Below, piece after piece: positions 55,871 through 64,000 of a DNA stretch of 64,000 nt. The stretch comes from Eurosta solidaginis (lineage: Eukaryota; Arthropoda; Insecta; Diptera; Tephritidae), in contig NC_090320.1 in the NCBI RefSeq assembly GCF_040869045.1, positions 119,917,112-119,981,111 of the forward strand, read 5' to 3'. A program made the position numbers and the translations under genes. Position 1 is the stretch's first letter; the number at the start of each line of letters is the position of its first letter. The notes beneath the pieces were generated by a model that saw nothing but the letters and a program-made list of their open reading frames with translations, searched no databases and was not told the origin of the DNA.

Positions 55871-56034
55871 TGTAATAACCCGCTAATGAAACAAACTATT
55901 TAATTATTACTTTGTACTTTTATTTCTTCTGATTCTCACGCGGCACTCTTTACATACAGAAATCAACTGAACTCAAATGTCATTCTTTCTCTCAGCAGCA
56001 TCAATGTCAGTGTTGCTCAATTCGGGTTGCCACA
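55871..56034 (-). promoter_or_regulatory. gypsy-K 5' LTR (minus strand)
   Basis: 164 bp. One of the shortest LTRs in the window. No obvious TATA; Inr-like and AT-rich segments only. Confidence 0.85.
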
Positions 56035-56039
56035 ACTCC

Positions 56040-56421
56040 CAAGGAGAGGGTGGCGATTGTTGTAGACAGATACAACAATACTATCCACTCTATAACAAAA
56101 AGAAAACCGGTGGATGTATTCTTTAACAGAACGGCTAGAATAAACTATCAAGGCCTAAGAGACTTTAGGGACCAAACGCACGCAAATATCAAGGCTCTCT
56201 TATTCCACGAACAAGAGAGTAGAAATTCAAGGAAAAATGTAACCCGCTCGCCCCTTCGGAACTTTAATAGTGGTGATGAATTATTCATCGCCAACAAACA
56301 AATAAAAGGGAAACAAATGCACTCTATAAAAAAGAAGCTGTTGCCGAAAACAGAAATATTACCATTACCACGGAAAGTGGAAAAAATTCCACAAAGTGGA
56401 TGTAAAGAACGTATAAGATAA
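56040..56421 (+). pseudogene. gypsy-E integrase C-terminal third
   Basis: Continues integrase after gypsy-K: KERVAIVVDRYNNTIHS, RKPVDVFF and the FNSGDELFIANKQIKGK module. Frame ends at 56421. Confidence 0.8.
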
Positions 56422-57239
56422 CATTGGTCAAGAGGTTAATGAGAAGCTTAAGATCATTAGAATCCGGAGGTCCGGATGCAAGCGTTAACGCGCCTGTAGC
56501 CGTTTAAGTTATAGTGGTTCAATTCCTTTTTCCTCACTGGTGTGGGATAACTGATTCGGAGGGGTTCAATTCCCCCAAAATGATCTTCTGCTTACTTGCG
56601 TGAAGTCATCCGTGCCATGAGTAGGTCGTTTGCAATTATAAACGCTTACGAATAAAAGGGATCAACGCGGACCTTCCATAGTCAAGTTAACACCTATATT
56701 CCAATGCAAATGAAAAAATATGCGTCACAAAACATAAATTGCAAAATAAATGCAAGTATAAGCTGCGAAAAAGGCGGAAGAAACGCCAAAATAAAAAATA
56801 AAAGAAAAAATAAAGAAAAAATATAATAAAAAAAAGAAGGGGAATGGAGATTCTCTCTCAAAAAAAGAAAAAAAGAAAAAGAAAAAAATTCTTTTGCATG
56901 AAATTTACTAACAAATTAATAATTCTAAATTTTTCCATAACCAATAACACTAGTCGAATTAGAAACTTGCAACTAATATAACCAACTACTTCACTACTGG
57001 GTTCCCAACTAATGGAAATAGAAAACCCTTCTTAACATAACAGACTTCACCAACTTTTACTAATTCACCTTCCACTATGCAACTCGAATTAGGATAAGTT
57101 CCTAGAATATTCTTAAAAAATTTATTGTATGAATGAACGACTGTTTGAAATTTCATAGACTAGCTTAGCAAAATAGACACTAAGATGATACAATTTTTAC
57201 TAACATTACTATAATTCATAGTATCTGCCTCTGCGTAAC
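56422..57239 (+). other. gypsy-E region between pol and env
   Basis: AT-rich, with A-rich and AAAAAGAAAAAG runs (56770-56890). No clear frame. In errantiviruses the env mRNA is spliced and its acceptor would lie near the end of this stretch; none can be chosen with confidence. Confidence 0.5.
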
Positions 57240-58678
57240 CGCGCACTCTTATGAGATATTTAAAATAGACTCACCATTGGCTTCTATACGAGATGGGTAC
57301 GGTTGGATCATTGATGGACACTTTAAGCTCATTCACATAATAGATCTGGAGCGCTATGACTTGGCAACGGCTCAACTGGAGCGTTTATTAATCAACCTCA
57401 ATGAATGGTACTACTGTTCCAACTAAATAGAATTCACATGCACTTAAACGAGCTAAGAGGGCACAACCTTGTGAGATCGAAGCGATCCATTAATTGGATA
57501 GGGTCTGCCTGGAAATGGGTAGCTGGATCACCAGATGCCACCGACTGGGATAAGGTCTTCAGCAACGAGAACTCCCTTAATCAAAATAATAACAGACAAT
57601 ACAAGGTAAATGACGCAATCTTCAAGAAAACTAACGAATTATTGGAGAAGCTAAACACCATTGTGACGATCACAAATGACGTCATTGAGCGGAGAACCAG
57701 GGAAAGGGTCGAACAAGATGTCCAAAGTAAAATAACCATCCTGAAGGAAGATATAAATGAGCTGATACGCGCCTGCCAAATGGCCAAGGCTGGCATCGTC
57801 AACAGTAATCTTTTAAGCAAGGAAGAAGTTAACCAGCTTGTTGGCGAGATTGACATCCTTCCATACAGTAATGCCATCGAAGCCATCGAGTATAGTAAAC
57901 CCTCGATCTACACTAACAACATGCATTGCTGTATGTTTTATCTCTGCCCTAAGTCACAGAAGAAAGATTCAACCATCTTATCACACGAGCTAATATTCGG
58001 AGGGGCCACCGGATAGAATTGGCCTAGAAAAGTCACAGAAGAAAGATTCAACCATCTTATCGCACGAGCTAATATTCGGAGGGGCCACCACATAGAATTG
58101 GCCTACAAAACTATTCTTACAAGCAAACGGGAATTATTACCGGAGGCCGGTTGTTGGCGCGCCTCCCCAAGGGCGTAAAAATAAGTTGCCCTTACTTAAC
58201 AAGCAACGCATCCACCATCGAAATAACCAAAGAGGATACCATTTTCCTGGACAGTTTCGTTGGCACCATAAGTTCAGGTAAAGCCACTACTAATCTTAAT
58301 GGATCCTATATTCTACAGGTAGACAATGAGACGGTAGTGATCAACAACCAGACATATTCAAGCATTACAACCTCAGGAGTTCAGGTGCTCCCAACAATCC
58401 TAACTAGTGTCACGAACCACACCATGGCTTTAAACCTCTATCTGGTACATGGAATGGCAATAGACAACTTGAAAATATTGAAACTCCTTAAGTCTGAGAC
58501 GAATTGGTTCATGCTATACGAGGGATCAGGACTACTACCACTTAGGATACTAATTTGGTTTATCTGGAGGAAACTCACAGCAAGGATCCACTTACCCGAA
58601 ATAAAAATCGAGAACCGACTTAGTCCAAAGATCGAGAAACCCCGTTCGCCATCTAATCTGCGGGACGCAGATATTTAA
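57240..58678 (+). pseudogene. gypsy-E env-like gene (F-type glycoprotein), broken
   Basis: Third frame of an errantivirus-like element, in pieces. An N-terminal piece (about 57290-57410) shifts near 57415 into the 57405-58016 frame, which has a furin-type RSKR followed by a hydrophobic, Trp-rich segment and long helical heptads, as in insect F-type fusion proteins. A 73-bp tandem duplication (about 57953-58100) interrupts it. The 58151-58678 frame carries several N-glycosylation sequons and, near its end, a membrane-type segment with a basic tail. Frameshifts and the duplication make it non-functional. Confidence 0.7.
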
Positions 58679-58687
58679 AGTGGGAAG
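58676..58687 (+). promoter_or_regulatory. gypsy-E polypurine tract
   Basis: AAAGTGGGAAG lies immediately before the 3' LTR AGTTAAC, where plus-strand DNA synthesis would start. Confidence 0.65.
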
Positions 58688-59340
58688 AGTTAACACGCTG
58701 CGGCACCCAACACATTCCATTCCCACACTCTACCTGTACGCGTGCCGCTGTATCAGCATAATTGCAGTCATACCATTTTGCAACCCAACACCCTAATTCA
58801 AGGCCAATGATATTTCACCATATACACCTGTGGGAAACCAAGTTCATGATGAGTACCATTTACTAATGTTTACGCAATAAGAACCATAGCAACAGGGCCA
58901 TACAGTAGCGTCAGCAAATTATGTTTCACACGATTGTGAAATACTTGCACATCAACAAGAATCATACCAACAGGGCCAGACAGTAGCGTCAGCAAATTAT
59001 GTTTCACACGATCAACAAGAATCATACCAACAGGGCCAGACAGTAGCGTCAGAAAATAATGTTTCACACGATTGTGAAATACTTGCACATGCCCTCAGTG
59101 CATGTCAACCGTGAGAAGCTAGGGCCTAAGCCAGCGTACCAAGTACTGCGCACCCCAAGGCAGCAGAGCAACAATTCTATATAAGGAAGCAGCGCGCATC
59201 AAAGTGGCAGTTGCATCGTGGACTACTAACCCGCTTGTTCTATTCCAATAAATTACTGTAAACCTAACTTTTCTGTGTTTCACTTCAAGGCAAGTTGGCC
59301 CTTTAATTTTTTTATTGTTCAAGGACCTGCAGTCCTTTAC
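58688..59340 (+). promoter_or_regulatory. gypsy-E 3' LTR (full length)
   Basis: 653 bp. Three tandem copies around CCAACAGGGCCAGACAGTAG, then TATATAAGG at 59178, a probable start about 25-30 bp on, AATAAA at 59247 and the common end. Serves as reference for the deletion in the 5' LTR. Confidence 0.8.
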
Positions 59341-59464
59341 TTATATATATGTGAATGATAAAAAAAGAATAAGTACTCTTTCACACTTCTCAAGTCTAAT
59401 ATTTAAACCCCAGTCAAGTGTAATTGTCGTGTAATGGCATGCAACTTAAACAGGAGATTGACTC

Positions 59465-60430
59465 GTGTGTGCGGATAACAGTCCAAATTCCGAAGGGTGC
59501 GGCCCAAGGGTACGCCAGATGGCAGTGGAGGGCAATCTAGCCCTACGCGCCGTCGGCATTATATCTGTGCAGGTGAATGGCGATTCTGTGATATCCATAA
59601 AATTACCTGGACAAGAAACCAATCTTAAAACTTCAGAAAATGATTCCGCTGTTTTGGCAGCAAAACCAAGTGAAGATTTGGGACATTTTGCGCAGTTATT
59701 GGAAACTAGGGGAGATTCTATGGATCAATCTACAACTGGTTTATTATTACATTCACAAATACTTTATCGTACCCCCAGCAAAAGCATAGGTATGCCCAAT
59801 AGCAATCTAGTAGCACCATCACATATGCAGCAAGACCAAGCTATACGCCATCAAATTCCACAAGGCCAATCTGTTCAACCGCTTTTTAAGCCGCCGAATA
59901 CTGTATGCACTATGGATGGAAAAGTTCCAGTTCCACCAATTTCCAACTTAAATAGCGGGCCGAATACTCGGGACTTCCCATTTGTTAGTATGAGACAAGC
60001 TCGCGTTCTACAGGGTCGCGAAAACGCATTGAATAATAATTTCTTAAACAACAATAAAGAGATCCCTTCACACGGTTCACAAATATTACCAGCATCGCAA
60101 AATGGGCAACAGGATATTTCAAGGGCCTCCGGTTTCATTTTGTCTCCTAATGTTTCGCTTAAAGTTGTAAAAAACTCGCCTAATGTCGAGATTTTGTCGA
60201 GTACTTCAGTTTTAGCTGCTAATAAATTCTTGCCACCTCCACCTCCTCCATATCCTGGCATGGGAGGCACCTCGTCAAGCGTTATAAATAAACATGCCTC
60301 CCAGATAAATAAGCCTGTGCAAAATTACATACAGAAGGAAGTTAGCGGACTACCGGTTGGTGCACTTCAGTCTACTACATCGACACCCCAAGCAATAATA
60401 ATATTGCTATTTCCTCCCCATTCCTTGTAA
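59465..60430 (+). pseudogene. Gln/Asn/Pro-rich host-type protein, fragment 1
   Basis: Open for 321 codons but without a convincing start; the region before 59520 reads better in another frame (CVRITVQIPKGAAQ), so a frameshift lies near there. Content: VQVNGDSVISIKLPGQ, PPNTVCTMDGKVPVPP, FPFVSMRQARVLQGREN, LPPPPPPYPGMGG. This is low-complexity, nuclear-regulator style with none of the retroelement motifs. I do not recognise it with confidence; a chromatin coactivator such as a trr/NCOA6-type protein is only a guess. Confidence 0.5.
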
Positions 60431-60468
60431 ATTTGTTGCAAAATGATTGAAGTTTACTTGCGAATCAA

Positions 60469-61330
60469 GTGAAATTGTTCCCACAAACATTAAATCAGCA
60501 AGCACAACCGGCTACACAACTGTTACATTCAGTATCTGAGCACACTATGGTTGGATCATCGTCATCGATAGGTTTATCTGTATCTCCCAGTGCTGCTAAT
60601 GCAAGCATAGGAAACTTTCAGCAACAACAACCTTTAACAATTCCTAGAAATAATCTATTTAGCCATCAACATGTTCAGTCGAACTTTCAACCTAATGTGA
60701 CGTCTCAGCAAAGCAATTTTATCCGGCAACAACGCCAACAACAGATGCAGACATCTATTGTTTTGATTGGAAGTTCTCCTCGCAGCGTTTTATTCAACAA
60801 CAACAAGAGCAGCTGCAACAACAACTCTCCCAACAATCCCAGATAATGCAAACACAACAGTCTCCACAAGGTGCCGTTGGAGGAATTATGTTATTTAACA
60901 TACATCAACAGGAACAAGCTCAAGTCAGATAACTTCGACAGGGTAGTGGAATGCATGGACAGGGGAGTCGCAGCAGAATCAACAACAGCAACAAGCACAT
61001 AAATTTCTTTCTTCAGGTGGCATGTCACGTACTGCTTCACATTCGCCTACGTCTAGCCATCATTATCTACATAGTCCATTAATGGGATCTCACCAGCAGC
61101 AATTAATGTCTCCTTCTACCACGCCAGTTCAATCCCCACATCCTCATTCGGGTCATGCACAAAAACATCTTGGCCAGCAACAACAGGTGAAGTTCGTCAA
61201 CAGCATCGTCAATTACAACAACAACAAACATCCAATACTGCATCGCCAAAGACATCACCATCATCTCATAGTACTACCATTCTTCATAACTCACAATTAC
61301 CTTTTGCCTGCAAACCCCAATGCACTATAG
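60469..61330 (+). pseudogene. Gln-rich host-type protein, fragments 2 and 3
   Basis: Continues in shifted frames: 60469-60846 (QQQQPLTIPRNNLF; SNFIRQQRQQQMQ) and 61022-61330 (HSPTSSHHYLHSPLMGSHQQ; STTPVQSPHPHSGHAQKH). Gln/Ser/His/Pro-rich, likely the same gene as fragment 1, broken near 60430, 60850 and 60930. No stop-free path over the whole. Confidence 0.5.
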
Positions 61331-61700
61331 TCACGATACAACGCAAATCCATTGCCTATAGATCGTGCGAGTCCGGTCTTTTCCAACATATCGATGAGTG
61401 TACCTTGTGCGCTGAATGCCATTAGTAATTCTGGCCATATGGTTTTCAAAAGAATCCGCTGTTGGGACTTTGGGCGACAGATAAGTGTGGATATTGTCTT
61501 ACGGTTTTCCCGTTGTTACTGATAACATAAACAATACATTAAGAAAAGGCCGTTGTATATATTGGTGTGCGGAGAAAATCTGAAAAGAAAACAAGAAGTG
61601 AGTTAGGAAAAATATTACAATTTACTAGCTGCCATACTCACCACCGCGTGTTATATCAATGACTTTTTTTCATTCAGGAAATGCAAAAGCGTAGCAGATG
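61331..61700 (+). pseudogene. Host-type gene, 3' part with a possible retained intron
   Basis: Between 61340 and 61590 coding-like pieces continue in mixed frames. At 61596 AAGAAGTGAGTTAG has a good donor and at 61676 a T-rich CATTCAG acceptor, giving an 80-nt intron of fly size; downstream is GAAATGCAAAAGCG. An intron would argue against a processed pseudogene and for a genomic duplicate or decayed gene. Confidence 0.35.
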
Positions 61701-62219
61701 TCAAAATCTCTACACTTAATTTTTGACTGCCAATGTACTGCGTTACCGACATTATGCCTTATGCGCTACTGCACGCCATACATGTCGCGCATTACATATC
61801 TTGATCAATCATTCATTTGGTCGAGATTTAAAATACTTAATTCCACGAATCTCAACATTATCGACAATACACGTCGAAAATAATGTTGAATGGTGGAAAG
61901 GCAACTCGGTTGTACCTTTTTTTGCCAGGTTTCGAACCGTTCCGTGTGGTGGCAGGCCACTTGTTGTGAAAATAAAGTTCACCACAAATCTAAAATAAAT
62001 TTAGGACTACTTCGGCGACATCTACCGACATAAATCGAGTTATAGAATGTACTAAATGCACTAAAGCACCAGCCACATCGCATGGATGAGTGCTAAATCC
62101 GTTTTTTCTTCGTTTCTTTGCGCATATAAGTATTTACTTATGGCCTATAATTTTTTATTTCAATCAAATTTTATTTCAATATAATTTTTTCTTTTCTTTT
62201 GCGAAAATATATTAGATAT
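61700..62219. other. Unassigned 0.5 kb
   Basis: Mixed composition; two overlapping short frames without recognisable domains. Probably decayed TE or gene sequence. Confidence 0.4.
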
Positions 62220-62645
62220 AATTTTTTTGGTTTGCGCCACCCAAACAACATTCCGCCAACCTCAATTTGGGCATGATCAATGATACCAATATTCTTTCAG
62301 ATCATGACCCGTTGCCAAACCTTATTGGCCAAGTCAGAGGGATGCGCAAAGCATTTCGACGTCGTTTGCCAGCTCTGCGGCAGGGACCATAGTCTACGAC
62401 TCTGTGCCGAATATAGAAAAAAATCCCCGGAGGAGAGGTTGCGGGCCGTGCTGCTGCACAAATACTGTCCAAATTGTCTGTCGCCCTTTCACCGCGTGGA
62501 CAAGTGCGATAGCAAATATCGCCGCAAGCGGTGCCAGCAAAAGCACCACACCACGCTCCACTTGTATGAGCGTCAGACAGAACGCGATGATGCAGCCACA
62601 ATTAGCGACGACAACCCGTCCGATGACACGTTGTCATCCACCTAA
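62220..62645 (+). pseudogene. BEL/Pao gag zinc-finger region
   Basis: CQLCGRDHSLRLC, SPEERLRAVLLHKYCPNCLSP, CDSKYRRKRC and QQKHHTTLH are the Cys/His arrays at the end of BEL/Pao gag. The upstream part (DPLPNLIGQVRGM) lies in another frame, so one shift exists near 62340. A stop at 62643 ends the frame before protease. Confidence 0.75.
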
Positions 62646-63470
62646 TGGGGCCAACAAAATCCTGGGCTCAGCAGGTGGAGGAAGAAGAGATGGAGGAAGA
62701 GAAAGCGAGAGCGGAACAAGAGCAGGCGGAAGCGGAGACGAGACCGTCGACAAGCAAGAATGGGATACGCAGCTTACGGCCGCTGTTGCAGTATGAGCGC
62801 AACGCGGAGAAGGTAAAGCAAATGGGAAATCAACCAACCAATCGTCGGAAACGTGGCGTCGGACTCCAACACGGCCCAACAAAATCATACATACATCGTG
62901 AAAGGCAGCAAGGCGAAATAAATCAACGCCATATCGTACGGACGCCCAAAATTTATGAGCACTCTCGCGCGACACACCAGGTTTTCGTACAGGTCGACAC
63001 CTCCAAGCTACTCCAGCGCCCATCATGCGGCCTTTCGTGCCCATTGCACCGACGGCCATCGTACACATCGAATCGCGCGGACACTTACATTTGATTCGTG
63101 CCATCATCGATCCCTGCGCCACCAGCACCATCGTCGATGCAGAGCTGGTACGCGATTGACAGTTGGAGCGCCAAGGAGCAGGGCAATGCACCCTTATTCT
63201 GCGCGGCAAGTTCGGGTCATCGACGCATGTCACTACTCAAGCCGCCTTGGTCAACGGCCACTATCTCTTGAGCCCGCCGTCTAATGTAGACCCGAAGATT
63301 GCCGCGCCTTTCCAGTTCATGCAGCTGGCCGACCCACACTTCTACCGCTCATCGCCAATTCGGCTTACACTCGGCGCAGATATATACGCTGAAATGATGG
63401 TGAGCGGAACGCCAGCAACAACAGTTGGCGGTCTCCTGACCAACCGACCTTATTCGAGCTGGTAGTCTCA
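62646..63470 (+). pseudogene. BEL/Pao gag-protease linker and protease
   Basis: A Glu/Arg-rich linker (62660-62760), then protease: IDPCATSTIVDAELV near 63105-63150 (Cys at the usual Gly/Ala place) with a TGA at 63158, and FQFMQLADPHF, RLTLGADIYAEMM and GGLLTN in the 63163-63465 frame. Ends at TAG 63463. RT, RNase H and integrase are missing, so this BEL copy is internally deleted. Confidence 0.7.
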
Positions 63471-63728
63471 GGAGCCTGCCAAAAATAGGAGTTTTCATAC
63501 AAATAAGTAATTACTGCGCGGAATCAAAAACCACGTCCGTTTAATTAATAAATTATTTCTTTCTTCACAGGAGAACGAGACACGAAGTCCAGCATACGAC
63601 GTGCAGTGCTCGCAGTCCGCATCTGCACATCGACGTATAGCCTTACCAAGGCGTGCGATGGCTTGTATGCCTTCGAAATCATCTGACTTAAATTTTTTTC
63701 TTTGTTGCTTACGGCAAGGGGACCGGTA
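63471..63728 (+). other. BEL/Pao 3' remnant and probable polypurine tract
   Basis: Short sequence after the deletion, with an intron-acceptor-like TTCTTCACAG (63561-63570) and ACGGCAAGGGGACCGG (63712-63727), which resembles the purine-rich stretch before a BEL 3' LTR. Confidence 0.4.
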
Positions 63729-64000
63729 TGTTTAGGTCACAGGCCTAAATATATTTGTGTGTTCACAAATATACACATGCGTTCATATGTATAAGATGCA
63801 ATTCTTTACACACATTACTTTAAACTTTTTTACTTTACTGCTATGGACCGACTATGCGGCAACTTCCGGCGGGGAAAGCTCAACGAAAGTGGCCGTATAG
63901 TGGGCTCATAGCTTTTCTCTGCCAAGCGCTCGGGCTCTTTTGATTCAGCCGTCGAAGTGAAAGCATCCTGCCAAAATACGTCACGTAAGTGCTAATAATT
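63729..64000 (+). mobile_element. Probable BEL/Pao 3' LTR start (runs off the window)
   Basis: TATGTTTAGGTCACAGGCCT directly after the purine tract looks like an LTR start. No second copy in the window confirms it. Confidence 0.35.

Larger units (their letters stand above)
51030..56034 (-). mobile_element. gypsy-K: complete young Mag-like LTR retrotransposon
   Basis: Inserted in gypsy-E integrase with a 5-bp duplication ACTCC (51025-51029 and 56035-56039). LTRs 51030-51193 and 55871-56034, 164 bp each, TGT...ACA, one mismatch (G/T). On the minus strand a primer binding site TGGCGACGAGTGAA follows the 5' LTR (55869 downward) and a polypurine AAAGGAGGGA precedes the 3' LTR (about 51203-51194). 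One gag-protease-pol reading region with only one stop and one frameshift. The most recent insertion in this part. Confidence 0.9.
46224..59340 (+). mobile_element. gypsy-E: errantivirus-like LTR element (gag, pol, env-like), broken
   Basis: LTRs start AGTTAAC, as in errantiviruses, and end with TCCTTTAC; TATA-type bases flank both sides (46220-46223; about 59342-59350), matching the alternating purine/pyrimidine targets of that group. A lysine-tRNA-type primer binding site, gag, pol by frameshift and a membrane glycoprotein-like third frame follow. Gypsy-K interrupts integrase (51030-56034). Without it the element is about 8.1 kb. Several frameshifts in pol and env make it an old, non-functional copy. 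Confidence 0.8.

Noticed and set aside
57240..58678. Functional endogenous retroviral glycoprotein
   Set aside because: Frameshifts, a 73-bp duplication and no continuous frame; also the 5' LTR lacks a promoter.

Overview
This window is eukaryotic and looks like dipteran DNA: AT-rich, with short introns and almost nothing but transposable elements (TEs) inserted into one another. A true fruit fly (Tephritidae) is my best guess, from the general look of the Jockey LINE, the tRNA-derived SINE and the 412-, errantivirus- and BEL-like retroelements. That is inference; no single-copy marker proves it. I see no intact host gene, no tRNA or rRNA and no CRISPR. The likely setting is a heterochromatic or low-recombination TE cluster.

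Region 1-39000 is a tandem array of a mosaic unit of about 6.4 kb (copy starts near 1, 6351, 12811 and a partial at 38465). Each unit has the same order: a plus-strand Ty3/gypsy integrase tail, an LTR of about 650 bp with a 28-29 bp minisatellite, a minus-strand LINE endonuclease fragment, a 309-bp plus-strand piece from the middle of a Jockey reverse transcriptase, then minus-strand protease, gag, a 2.3-kb repeat-rich leader, a primer binding site and an LTR-like region of a second (412/mdg1-like) element, called here gypsy-B.

In the third unit the LTR is not solo. It is a whole 412-like retrotransposon (gypsy-A, about 13343-31837). Four later insertions sit in it, and three have clean target-site duplications checked against reading frame or repeat phase: a 4.72-kb DNA transposon in the 5' LTR (TA duplication), a 2.08-kb GC-rich element of unknown class in pol (AGCGTTAC duplicated) and a 364-bp SINE in integrase (AATAAAATAA duplicated). 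The fourth is a 2.65-kb internally deleted Mag-like gypsy (gypsy-M) with a 4-bp duplication.

Region 39000-46200 holds a Jockey-clade LINE with its catalytic core deleted, a 353-bp inverted-repeat MITE with a 10-bp duplication, a dispersed AT-rich repeat and a BEL/Pao integrase remnant, then about 1.8 kb in which I recognise nothing.

Region 46224-59340 is an errantivirus-like LTR element (gypsy-E: gag, pol, env-like) with a T TTT TTA slippery heptamer at the gag/pol overlap. A complete, young Mag-like gypsy (gypsy-K, 51030-56034, minus strand, 164-bp LTRs differing at one base) is inserted in its integrase with a 5-bp duplication.

Region 59341-64000 holds a broken, Gln/Asn/Pro-rich host-type coding region that may keep one intron, then a BEL/Pao gag-protease remnant and probably the start of its 3' LTR.

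Nearly every coding region carries frameshifts or stops. The two elements whose 5' and 3' LTRs can be compared in full (gypsy-E and gypsy-M) have both lost the TATA-containing stretch from the 5' LTR only. The nesting gives a relative age order: tandem unit and gypsy-A, then the four insertions in gypsy-A; and gypsy-E, then gypsy-K.
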